Assembly: GCA_027563145.1 (NCBI GenBank)
Contig: CP071307.1
Location: 1-64,000 of the forward strand
DNA: 64,000 bases
Direction: 5' to 3'
Origin: Halocatena halophila
GTDB taxonomy: Archaea; Halobacteriota; Halobacteria; Halobacteriales; Haloarculaceae
Shown piece by piece: positions 47,644 to 56,217 of the stretch. Below the pieces are notes generated by a model. It had not been told where the DNA came from and searched no databases. It saw only the letters and a list, made by a program, of their open reading frames with translations. The position numbers and the translations under genes are program-made. Each line of letters begins with the position of its first letter. The first letter of the stretch is position 1.

Positions 47644-47835
47644 TCAAGTCTGATCTGAATTTCTCTCTGCACGTTGTTCGTTGAGATATGCGTAGAGACA
47701 CACCGCGAGGGCTGTGATCTCGGGGTCGGTGAGCTTCGAATCACACGAAAAATCACGTTCGTCTTCGCTACAGTCCCAGAGTGACACCGAGTCGAAACCT
47801 CCGTAGAGAGTCGATATGGATTTATCTGGGGTCAT
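47644..47835 (-). CDS. Small acyl-CoA carboxylase epsilon-like subunit (PccX-like)
   Basis: 63-residue protein directly downstream of the carboxyltransferase gene, sharing one base with its stop (TAATG). The C-terminal helix LTDPEITALAVCLYAYLNEQ matches the pattern of small epsilon/PccX subunits that in actinobacteria and haloarchaea bridge or stabilise the carboxylase complex. The N-terminal half is variable. The call depends on position and this helix motif. Confidence 0.65.
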   Translation of the reverse strand: MTPDKSISTLYGGFDSVSLWDCSEDERDFSCDSKLTDPEITALAVCLYAYLNEQRAERNSDQT

Positions 47836-49421
47836 TACAACGGAATGTTGCCATGTTCTTTGGGGAGACGTTCACCGCGTTTGCCTGCGAAGAGATCAAG
47901 GTCTTCAATAAGGCGACTTCGTGTCTGCCGTGGGTCGATCACGTCGGTGATATAGCCGTTTTCGGCTGGTGTATACGGGTTGGCGAACTCCTCGCGGTAC
48001 TCCTCAATCAGCTCTTCGCGTGTGGCGTCAGTGTCGTCAGCGGCGGCCAGCTCCGTACGGTGGAGAATGTTGACCGCGCCTCGCGGACCGAGGACTGCCA
48101 GTTCAGCGGTCGGCCACGCGTACGCACGGTCGGCACCCAGCTCTTTCGAGCCCATCACGATATAGGCCCCTCCGTACGCTTTCCGGACTACGACGGTGAG
48201 TAACGGGACCGTGGCTTCGGCGTAGGCGTAGATGAGTTTTGCGCCGTGGCGGATGATGCCGCTATGTTCTTGGTCGGTACCGGGCAGAAACCCTGGCGTG
48301 TCTACCAGTGTAATGATAGGGAGGTTGTAGGCGTCACAGAATCGAACGAACCGGGCAGCCTTGACGCTAGCGTTGATGTCGATGGTGCCGGCGATGGTCC
48401 GGGGCTGGTTGGCGACAACGCCGACTGCCCGGCCGTCCAAGCGCGCAAACCCGATGATCATGTTCTGTGCAAACTGACTGTGCAACTCGAATAACGAGTC
48501 TTTGTCGACGAGTACGTCGATCACCTCCACCATGTCGTAGGGTTTTTTTCCGTCGGTGGGGACGAGCTTGGTTAGTCGGTCACACGCCCGGTCGGGATCG
48601 TCCCACGCCTTGACGCGGGGTGGATCTTCCATCGTGTTCTGAGGGAGGTAGGACAGCAGTCGGCGGATACCATCCAGTGCATCGGTCTCGTTCTCGTAGG
48701 CGTGGTGGGCGACGCCACTGGTGGCAGTGTGAGCGGCCGCCCCCCCGAGCTCGGCCATCGAAATCTGCTCGCCGGTGACAGTTTCGACCACGTCCGGGCC
48801 GGTGATCATCATGTGGCTGGTGTCAGCAACCATGAAGGTAAAATCGGTGAGTGCCGGCGAGTAGGTCGCGCCGCCCGCACACGGCCCCATTATACAGGAA
48901 ATCTGGGGAATCATCCCGCTGGCGTCTGTGTTGCGCTTGAAAACCCTGGCGAATCCACCCAGCGCGTCGACGCCCTCCTGGATCCGTGCCCCTCCCGAGT
49001 CGTTCAGTCCCACGACTGGCACGCCCGCTTCGACGGCTTGATCTATTACCCGACAGATCTTGTCAGCGACTACTTCGCCGACCGAGCCACCTAACACAGT
49101 AAAATCATGGGCGAAGACGAACGTCTTGCGTCCGTCGATCTCACCATGCCCTGTCACCACCGCGTCGCCGGGGACATGGTTGTCTTCTAGTCCAAACTCG
49201 GTACACCGGTGCTCTACGAACGGCCCCATCTCCCGGAAGGTGCCCGGATCAAGGAGGTACTCGATGCGCTCGTAAGCGGTCATCTTCCCCTTCTCGTGTT
49301 GGGCAGCGATCCGCTCCTCGCCACCACCCAATAGCGAACGCTCGCGGTGATGATTTAACTCGGCAATCAGGGCCTCGATGTTCTCTTTTTGCTCGTTCGA
49401 ATTCTTGTTACTCTGTCCCAT
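47835..49421 (-). CDS. Acyl-CoA carboxylase carboxyltransferase (beta) subunit
   Basis: Moves CO2 from carboxybiotin to an acyl-CoA, giving malonyl- or methylmalonyl-CoA. The 528 residues span two crotonase-like halves: acyl-CoA-binding NDSGGARIQEGV (140-151) and MGPCAGGATYSP (178-189), and carboxybiotin-side DTPGFLPG (374-381) and RKAYGGAYIVMGSK (413-426). Ile421 sits where, from memory of actinobacterial work, Asp marks propionyl-CoA and Ile acetyl-CoA preference, so malonyl-CoA production is suggested. No biotin carboxylase/BCCP (alpha) gene is in the window, so it must borrow one. Confidence 0.92.
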   Translation of the reverse strand: MGQSNKNSNEQKENIEALIAELNHHRERSLLGGGEERIAAQHEKGKMTAYERIEYLLDPGTFREMGPFVEHRCTEFGLEDNHVPGDAVVTGHGEIDGRKTFVFAHDFTVLGGSVGEVVADKICRVIDQAVEAGVPVVGLNDSGGARIQEGVDALGGFARVFKRNTDASGMIPQISCIMGPCAGGATYSPALTDFTFMVADTSHMMITGPDVVETVTGEQISMAELGGAAAHTATSGVAHHAYENETDALDGIRRLLSYLPQNTMEDPPRVKAWDDPDRACDRLTKLVPTDGKKPYDMVEVIDVLVDKDSLFELHSQFAQNMIIGFARLDGRAVGVVANQPRTIAGTIDINASVKAARFVRFCDAYNLPIITLVDTPGFLPGTDQEHSGIIRHGAKLIYAYAEATVPLLTVVVRKAYGGAYIVMGSKELGADRAYAWPTAELAVLGPRGAVNILHRTELAAADDTDATREELIEEYREEFANPYTPAENGYITDVIDPRQTRSRLIEDLDLFAGKRGERLPKEHGNIPL

Positions 49422-50329
49422 AACTTACTATCTCTATTATTTTGTTCATATGATATTTATTTATCAAATAATACGTGTCATCATTAACTGTCGATTCTAC
49501 GTTTTCGATGTTTAATACTAATCCACTACTATTTTTCTATTAACATTCAAATAATAAAAGGACTTCACATTAGAAAATTTTTTATTGATAGACCTGTATC
49601 AATAATGTGGTTTTTCTTCGGAGAACAGCTGCTGAGCTTACAGTGTTTTCCAAACAAATATTATTATCAGCTGCCCATTACTTCTTGGCCAACAGGCCGT
49701 CCGAAGGGAACCGCAGTTTGTGTGTTCTCCCGCAAATCCGTGGGAGGTTGTGTGATACATTCTAGATTTTGTAGACTCAGGGACAATTGCATTCCTCCGA
49801 ATGTTCCACCTACCGAGTTTTTGTGCAAGGATTCGAGTGATGTGGATCACCCAGCGTTGCTCGATCCATAGCTACTCCACTCACATAAGTATATATTGAA
49901 CTTATTATATATTGACCTTCCTTTGATTCTCTCGAACATCCCTCTATTCCACGCCTCTTACAATAGTAAAATGAACTGCATAGATTCTCTTTATAATATA
50001 TTCCCTTCCATCGCTTGTTTATACCAATAATTGTTGTCTGTAATACAAGCATTATTCACGAATATTGGCATTATCCTTTGGACTTCAATATATCTTCTGC
50101 GGCGTTCGCAACTGCGGAGTTTAGAGCGACATTGAACTGTTTTTACTAGATCCGTTGCTTTTTGAGTCCTACAATGATTTTATCGCGATTCCACGATCCG
50201 ATTAGTAGATAGAGATGACTGTAACATTCTGTTATACGAACTACTTCGTAGTAGCAAAGTCTATCTTTTCCGTTCTCCAGACTATCAGTATTTTGTGAAT
50301 ATTTATAAGAAATAAGAATGAATTCCCAG
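49422..50329 (+). other. Intergenic region within the cluster
   Basis: About 900 bp, strongly AT-rich, especially 49430-49620 and 49880-50100. Short broken frames only; nothing recognised. It contains the probable promoter of the carboxyltransferase operon near 49440-49470. Confidence 0.4.
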
Positions 50330-51745
50330 TTATATATCAGTGGTCTCATCGTTGCCGAAGACATCATCTATTGGCTCCTTCTGATCTGTTGGCAACGCGA
50401 TTCGTGTCGAGGTGATGAATCTCTCATACGAAAGATTCTCATCGAGCTGGTTTCCGCCCCATGGTCCAGCGCCGAGCGCCGCCGTATTGGTAAGGTCGTT
50501 TCTAAAGCTAGTGGCGATATCGATTCCCGATTGATTGACAGCAACACGACAAACATCAACTTCTCGTCCAACTTGTTCGGTCCGATCGGGAGATGTAGTA
50601 TGGATGACACAGGAATGGCCCGTTCCTTGGTAGTCGAGTATCTGCTTGGTCGTCGTCACCGCATCCTCGAAGGTATCCGCCTGATACATTGTTAGCACCG
50701 GCGCGAGCTTTTCTCCACTGAGTGGGTGTGCAGCTCCCACTCCGCTCTCTTCTACCATAATAAGGTCGGTTTTGTTAGATACGGACACATTCGCTTTCTC
50801 GGCGATTTCTCTTGCCGACTTTCCGATGACTAAGGGGTTGATCGAATCGGAAAGGAACATGGTCGCTTCAATGGATTTGGCTTCCGTTTCGGTGCACAAG
50901 TATCCGCCCTCTGCTTCGAGTGCTGCTATCAGTTTCGAATACACGTCAGCATGGGCTACGACCGCGTTTTCACACACACATACGATGCTGTTATCGAACG
51001 TCGTCCCAGTGACAATATCCGTTGCTGCCTCCCGAACGTCTGCTGTCTCATCCACGATTGCGACGATGTTTCCTTCGCCAACGCAGTAGTTTGGCGTTCC
51101 TGACTCCTGTCCAGCTTTGACCTTTCTCGATGAACCGGTCACCTGGACCAGATCGACGTGTTCCATGAGCTCGTACTCACGATTTCTGTTTACCGGAACC
51201 GGGAGTAACTGGATGAGGTTACGAGGTGCACCAGCATCAGCAAGTGCCTCGCGGACGTATTGGACCGTCAGAGCCGCCGTATTGACACAGTGAGGAGGCG
51301 AGGAAATGACAATCGAGTTACGACCCTTCACGGCAAGCATCGCGACGTTTACTATCGTCGTACCCGGATTCGTTGACGGAATGGAGGTACCGATAACTCC
51401 GACCGGTTTCATGATTTCGATAATGTTCGGGCTCTCTGTTTTTCGGACGCCAACGGACTGTTCGTCAATGATATCTGTGAAAACGCCCTTACAACAACGC
51501 TGAATCTTTTGCTTTTTATCAGCCTTGTTTCCGAGCCCAGTCTCTTCATGGGCTGTTTTCGCGATCGATTCTGCGTGTTCTTCTCGATAGATTGTCCACC
51601 CGATCGCCCGAATCAGATCATCAACCTGTTGCTGATCGTATCCAGCAATTTGCTTGTAGGCGTTGGACGCCGACTCGATGAGATCGGTCACTATTGGTTG
51701 GGGTGACCGCTCGTCCCGAGGCAGATTTATATTATCTCCGTTCAT
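50330..51745 (-). CDS. CoA-acylating aldehyde dehydrogenase (EutE/SauS-like)
   Basis: 471-residue enzyme of the aldehyde dehydrogenase superfamily, acylating subgroup: interconverts an acyl-CoA and an aldehyde with NAD(P). The thiol is Cys256 in FDNSIVCVCEN, equivalent to the cysteine in the ICASEQ motif of AdhE-type enzymes; the general-base glutamate of hydrolytic ALDHs is absent. IMKPVGVIGTSIPSTNPG near 111-128 is also typical of acylating members. It ends the synthase cluster. It could reduce a product acyl thioester to an aldehyde, or feed an aldehyde in as acyl-CoA. Confidence 0.88.
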   Translation of the reverse strand: MNGDNINLPRDERSPQPIVTDLIESASNAYKQIAGYDQQQVDDLIRAIGWTIYREEHAESIAKTAHEETGLGNKADKKQKIQRCCKGVFTDIIDEQSVGVRKTESPNIIEIMKPVGVIGTSIPSTNPGTTIVNVAMLAVKGRNSIVISSPPHCVNTAALTVQYVREALADAGAPRNLIQLLPVPVNRNREYELMEHVDLVQVTGSSRKVKAGQESGTPNYCVGEGNIVAIVDETADVREAATDIVTGTTFDNSIVCVCENAVVAHADVYSKLIAALEAEGGYLCTETEAKSIEATMFLSDSINPLVIGKSAREIAEKANVSVSNKTDLIMVEESGVGAAHPLSGEKLAPVLTMYQADTFEDAVTTTKQILDYQGTGHSCVIHTTSPDRTEQVGREVDVCRVAVNQSGIDIATSFRNDLTNTAALGAGPWGGNQLDENLSYERFITSTRIALPTDQKEPIDDVFGNDETTDI

Positions 51746-52655
51746 TTTTCTCACCCGTCGCGTCTAAGGCCTCAGGCGTGCAGTTCCTAACAGCAAAAAC
51801 GACTGCTGGATCAATACTGTAACGAGTAGATGGTTTTATATTTGATACACACATACTATAAAATAAATATTGCTATGACATATTAGTTTCGAAAATGCAA
51901 CTTTAATAGATAATTTTCTTAGAGGATGTTTCTTCTTTGGTTCCTGTTTCGGGGATGACTATCCAATCGAGAGCGTGAGGATAGTGGGAGTGAACTGAGA
52001 GTGATCAGCCGGAGAGGGACCGTTAGAGATGTTTTCGGTGGAGGCCTGTGTCTTTGACGCTGCCATAAGGTTGATACTCGTGGCCGAATTTGGAGACGAT
52101 GAGCATTTTTCCCTCCGCACCGACGTCGACGGTGAGATTCGTTAATTCGAGCTGAGCTTTGAGGATAGCAATGGCTGGTGACGGTTTCGGTACGAAGACT
52201 CGGGATTACTGTCGTGGTTGTGGTCATCTTCGTTTGTAGGTGTCGGGCTCTGATTACCGACTGGGATTCAGGATCGGCAGATGGGTGCGTGATGCTCACG
52301 ACACGGTTCTCCCGGATCATACGAGTCCTTGTGTTGTCTTTATCGGGACCGCTCCCGCGCCTGGCTGCCGGCTCAGCGGCGTTTCGGGTAGGCTTCGCAG
52401 AGGCTGCGTCCGAGATCGGGAGCGATGACAGTTGCCTGTGTCCATTATCCGACAAATGGCTGAGGCACGATCATGTGACTACGGACAGGTTTTCCGCAAC
52501 GATGAGCCTTGCTACCACTGTTAGGACTCAGTGAGTAGTGTAGAGAAAGAGTTGACTCACTCATTGTCAGCAGTCGCCCAAAGATACTAGTTTCGCCGAC
52601 CGTTGACCTGTGGATATTCATGGGCACCATCTTCGGGAATTAGGATTATTGGAAA
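51746..52655 (-). other. Decayed region between cluster and integrase remnant
   Basis: About 900 bp. On the minus strand near 52045-52180 one frame reads NLTVDVGAEGKMLIVSKFGH and continues as YQPYGSVKDTG to a stop, acidic and gene-like, while upstream parts are broken by stops and frame shifts. It appears to be the 3' end of a dead gene of unknown family. Confidence 0.35.
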
Positions 52656-53184
52656 TCACGTCAACCCAGCTTCCTCAAAAGCTTCGTTAACGACGTCTGG
52701 CGTTGGAGCATTGAGATAGGGTTTGATGGCCTGGAACGAGTCCCAACCGCCGGCCTGCATGACGACTCGTGGGTTTATCTGCCGATCGACGAGGAGCCGC
52801 TGAGCGAAACGTCGCCGGAGATCGTGCGAAGAGACATGCCGATAGTCGGGATCACCAGTTTCCTCAGCTGCTCTTTCAGCCGTTCGCTTCACAACTGCGC
52901 GTACTCTCGGGCGGAGAGATCGACGAGCGGCGGGTGCGATCGTCTCGGCAGTGGATGGCGATGGACATCACTCTCGATGTAGGGTGGGAGGTAGGCATCG
53001 CGAGGCTTTCCACCGAACCGGTGGTATTCTTCCCTCGTGGGACACGCAGCCGGTAGTGATCACCGTCCGTCGTCTTTTTCACATGTTGCGGACACACCTG
53101 GGGAATCTCGAACCCCCCACCGAACTGGAGAATGAGATCGTCGCGATGACTGGCATCAGATCGCCAGAGGTGTTCGAGTTCCAT
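52656..53184 (-). pseudogene. Tyrosine recombinase (XerC/D-like integrase) remnant
   Basis: The 78-residue minus-strand frame at 52656-52892 carries the integrase C-terminal box: SSHDLRRRFAQRLL (HxxR) and GGWDSFQAIKPYL with the likely catalytic tyrosine. Upstream, a shifted frame (to 53184) still reads YRLRVPRGK, the core-domain beta strand region. A frame shift separates the two and the N-terminal domain is gone. No intact attachment repeats were found. It marks past integration at the right flank of the synthase cluster. Confidence 0.75.
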
Positions 53185-53561
53185 ACGTTGTATTGGACAG
53201 AAAACAGAGGTAATTTGTGTGTAATTCTGGCGTTTTCAGGGTTGATCAGTGGGTGAGTTTCTGATTAGTAGAATAAATCACCACTTTCTCTATCCTCTAG
53301 TTACTGCTTTCCTGCCAGCCCGAGTTTGGCAACCATGGATTCGTCTCTAATGACTGGACGACTGTCTGTACGACTATGATTTTGGTTTCGACTCGACAAC
53401 AGTACAGCTCGAACAGCGTGATTCGATTCCGACTTCGAACTCAGCCCGATTTGAGAGAAGACAGCAGATACTTGCTACGAAATGAAATATTATATTTTAA
53501 TTAATTCTACGCTGCTAAAAATAGCTACAGTCTACACATATTTTGTTGAAAGGGTGACTAT
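53185..53561 (+). other. Intergenic region
   Basis: About 375 bp between integrase and transposase-like remnants. 53480-53560 is AT-rich. Nothing recognised. Confidence 0.35.
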
Positions 53562-54290
53562 GCCGTCAACGGTCGCCTCCAAACGGGCTGTGTTTCAAAC
53601 GATAGCAGACGCTTCAGATTCCTACTGGCCGTATTACCGTGATCTAGAGACCGATCTCACGAGTAACGACCTCGAAGCGTTCAAGCACGACGTACACCTA
53701 CTCGCTTGCGAGTGATTCAAACACGACGCCCATGATGACGTAGAAGCGTTGACAAGAGCAAAGCTCTTGTCGGCCAATCAGAATCGCAGAGCGATTCTGA
53801 TGATGTTGACGAGATCGGAGATCTCGTTCGCCAGCCAGAAATCTCAGATTTCTGGTGACATTCATCAGCTGGTGTTCGCTGTACCACCTCGATTTCGGTC
53901 CTCATGACGCACACCCATCGTGGCACGCGAAGACGAAGCCGGTAGTCCCGATGATTCGTGCACTGATGGTGCTGGAGCTACACGGCAGGGAGTACGAAAC
54001 AGCGCTGGTGAACTATCTCGGTGGCCGACTCGCTCGTCACGCTCTGAGGTTCGAAGATGTTCCAGACCAGCCGACGATGTGGCGAGTTTACTCCTGTGAG
54101 TAAATCCAGTTCACTTGGGACGACCCCCGTCCGTTAAAAGAATTAGAAGGTGGTTCCACCCAACGAGAGATTCTTCAGCGGGCAGACGAACTAACAGCGA
54201 ATGCTCGAAAAAACGGCCGCGAGCACTGGATCGAGACTGACGACACTACTCGTTACCGCACTAGTTACGTATTGTTGGCCAATAAATAGC
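53562..54290 (+). pseudogene. Broken gene, possibly haloarchaeal transposase N-terminal part
   Basis: A start at 53562 (MPSTVASKRAVF) opens an acidic frame that stops at 53715. A further frame (to 54103) reads PMIRALMVLELHGREYETAL and FEDVPDQPTMWRVY, a pattern like the N-terminal part of haloarchaeal IS transposases (ALxLKELxxW then LPNQST). A third gene-like stretch ends at the TAG at 54288. A hairpin array (53751-53855) sits in the break between the first two. Identity of the family is uncertain. Confidence 0.45.
53751..53855 (+). repeat. Array of four perfect hairpins with 3-nt loops
   Basis: Four consecutive perfect inverted repeats, each with a 3-base loop and a different stem: 53751-53771 (9-bp stem, loop AAA), 53777-53801 (11 bp, AGA), 53809-53827 (8 bp, GGA), 53835-53855 (9 bp, TCA). 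Centres are 27-29 bp apart. The array interrupts a decayed gene. It resembles REP/MITE-like structured insertions, but its nature is unknown. Confidence 0.9.
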
Positions 54291-54351
54291 AGTGTGTGGT
54301 GAGCGGCGACAAATAGTACTCCCCCAATGAAAACCTCGATCCATTCTGTAC

Positions 54352-54762
54352 CTATTCCGCGTCCGGCTCGTTCCTGACGAGGTGTCGATCTTCGGCTGCG
54401 TAGGTACCAGCCCAGTCGTAGAGGTCCTCGAAGATGTGCGTCAGCGCGTGGGTCTTCTCCGTGGCGACGTACTCCACCCGTGGCGGCACCTCATCGTAGG
54501 AGTGGCGCTCGACGTACTCTGCTTCCGTGAGTTCAGCCAGTCGGTTCGACAGCGTGGTCGAGGAGATATCCAGCCGCGCGTCCAAGTCTTTGAATCGAAG
54601 GCCCCCTTCGCTGAACGCGAATTCATACATAATGGCGAGTGTGTATTTCTTCCCGAACAGCGAGAGTACGTCTCTGACGGCGTTCTCTGCCTCGAGGTCC
54701 TCTAGGTGCCCGCAGTCATCGTCTGAGCGAGACAGTTCGTCGCTGGCGGTAGACTCAGCCAT
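54352..54762 (-). CDS. HxlR-family winged-helix transcriptional regulator
   Basis: 136-residue MarR-like single-domain regulator. The HxlR core starts LFGKKYTLAIMYEF near 34-47, then GGLRFKDL and the recognition helix region ISSTTLSNRLAELTEAEYVERH at about 66-87. The family usually senses aldehydes, thiols or redox signals. It is divergent from the saccharopine-dehydrogenase-like gene; ACTCC-N7-GGAGT palindromes lie over its own promoter and the partner's, so autoregulation and control of the neighbour are likely. Confidence 0.88.
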   Translation of the reverse strand: MAESTASDELSRSDDDCGHLEDLEAENAVRDVLSLFGKKYTLAIMYEFAFSEGGLRFKDLDARLDISSTTLSNRLAELTEAEYVERHSYDEVPPRVEYVATEKTHALTHIFEDLYDWAGTYAAEDRHLVRNEPDAE

Positions 54763-54767
54763 GGCAA

Positions 54768-54884
54768 TACTCCTATTTCTGGAGTAATAACACTTTCTTC
54801 AATGGATCACTGGGTATCACTCCGGAAATACGGAGTTACTCCAACACTCTAAACTTGATAGTTTATAGCTCCAGAGTGTGGAGT
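54768..54884. promoter_or_regulatory. Palindromic operator candidates between HxlR and divergent gene
   Basis: Three related palindromes: TACTCC-N7-GGAGTA (54768-54786), ACTCCG-N6-CGGAGT (54819-54836) and GCTCC-N7-GGAGT (54868-54884); in addition GGAGTTACTCC (54832-54842) overlaps the second. Site 1 lies between a TATA-like sequence (about 54785-54792, minus strand) and the hxlR start. Site 3 lies between TTTATA (54862-54867) and the rightward start at 54895. Binding would block both promoters. Confidence 0.65.
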
Positions 54885-54894
54885 AATAGATAGG

Positions 54895-54996
54895 ATGACA
54901 CCGGCAATTCACGAGATGACGCTCATCATGAACGACTCCGGCGGAATCGACGCGGAACTATCTCCTCTCTCCATTACAGGTGCGTCCGATGGGTAG
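54895..54996 (+). CDS. 33-residue leader ORF before the saccharopine-dehydrogenase-like gene
   Basis: ATG at 54895 lies 29 bp after TTTATA (54862-54867), the spacing of a leaderless start. The frame encodes MTPAIHEMTLIMNDSGGIDA and 13 more residues and stops at a TAG that overlaps the next gene's start (ATGGGTAG). It may couple translation of the downstream gene or be the remnant of a gene. No homology recognised. Confidence 0.35.
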   Translation: MTPAIHEMTLIMNDSGGIDAELSPLSITGASDG

Positions 54997-56041
54997 CGAC
55001 CCCATCCTCATCTACGGCGCGTACGGCTACACCGGGCGGCTCGTAACCAGGCAGGCCGTCGCGGACGGTCTTGACCCCATCGTTGCCGGCCGTTCCGCCG
55101 AGAAGGTCGAATCGGTGGCGGTCACCCATGGTCTCGACCATCGCGTTTTTACTCTGGACAATCCCCGCGAGGTCGCGGACGCGCTTGCGGACGTGGCGGT
55201 CGTCCTCAACTGTGCCGGGCCGTTTGACCGGACCAGCACCCCGCTGGTCGACGCCTGCATCGAGACGGGTACCCACTATCTCGACATTACGGGCGAAATA
55301 GCGGTGTTCGAGGCCATCGCCACACGCGACAGCGAGGCCGAAGCCGCTGGCGTGATGCTTCTGCCGGGCGTTGGCTTCGACGTGGTTCCGACCGACAGCC
55401 TCGCTGCCCACCTTGCCGACCGGCTCCCCGACGCGACCCACCTCGAACTGGGCTTCCAGGGGCTTGACGAACTCTCGCCCGGCACCGCCCACACGGTCGT
55501 CGAGTCGCTTGATGACAGCGGCACGGTCCGTCGGGACGGCATCCTCGTGGATGTGCCGGTCGCACACGATATCCGCACCATCGACTTCGGTGACGGCCCG
55601 ACGACTGCCGCGGCCATCCATTGGGGTGATGTCTCCACGGCATACCACACAACAGGCATCCCGGACGTGACTGTCTACGCCGACCAACCGGAGATGACCA
55701 TCCGATTCCTCCAGCTGTCGAACCGGCTGCGATGGCTGCTCGGGAGCGATCCCGTGCAGTCCGCGTTGCACGGTCTCGTCGACCGATTCGTCGACGGGCC
55801 GAGCGAGGCCGCCCGCCGTGAGGAGTCGATGTACGTCTGGGGACGGGCGACGAACGGCGAGGAATCGGTGGTTTCGCGGCTAGTGACACCGGAGTCGTAT
55901 CTGTTCACCAGCCACAGCGCGCCCTACTTAGCTGCCCGCGTTCGCGACGGCGAGGCGCCTGTCGGCTTCCAAACACCCGCCAGTGCGTTCGGCCCGGATG
56001 TTGCACTCGATATTGACGGCGTGGAGCGGACAGACGAGTGA
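54989..56041 (+). CDS. Saccharopine dehydrogenase-like oxidoreductase
   Basis: 350-residue NAD(P)-binding protein of the saccharopine dehydrogenase / trans-acting enoyl reductase superfamily. The N-terminal Rossmann motif is LIYGAYGYTGRLV (6-18), followed by AGRS, VVLNCAGPFD near 70-79 and GTHYLDITGE near 92-101, all typical. It lacks evidence for lysine-pathway partners nearby, so the true substrate is unknown. It is probably regulated by the divergent HxlR protein. ATG at 54989 is used; an in-frame GTG at 54980 is also possible. Confidence 0.85.
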   Translation: MGSDPILIYGAYGYTGRLVTRQAVADGLDPIVAGRSAEKVESVAVTHGLDHRVFTLDNPREVADALADVAVVLNCAGPFDRTSTPLVDACIETGTHYLDITGEIAVFEAIATRDSEAEAAGVMLLPGVGFDVVPTDSLAAHLADRLPDATHLELGFQGLDELSPGTAHTVVESLDDSGTVRRDGILVDVPVAHDIRTIDFGDGPTTAAAIHWGDVSTAYHTTGIPDVTVYADQPEMTIRFLQLSNRLRWLLGSDPVQSALHGLVDRFVDGPSEAARREESMYVWGRATNGEESVVSRLVTPESYLFTSHSAPYLAARVRDGEAPVGFQTPASAFGPDVALDIDGVERTDE

Positions 56042-56217
56042 CGGCGACGGCGGGGTGCTCAGTTGAGCGGTGCTCGTAGAGCCACGAACGTCCCGTGAGC
56101 TCACGGCAAAACAACGACCAAACGAGCGGGTCCGCGACGGATGGGTGTGTAGAAGAATCCGAGGGAAGCCCCAAGGGCGGGCCGCAGGTAGTTCACATAC
56201 GTTTGATTATTCGACTT

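Noticed and set aside
51919..52455. 178-residue minus-strand frame
   Set aside because: Basic, low-complexity composition; a different frame in the same place carries the gene-like remnant.
52656..53184. tRNA attachment site beside the integrase remnant
   Set aside because: No cloverleaf or T-loop sequence could be found around it, and no direct repeats flank it.
53751..53855. CRISPR array
   Set aside because: The four hairpins have different stem sequences and no repeated direct unit or spacers; no cas gene is in the window.
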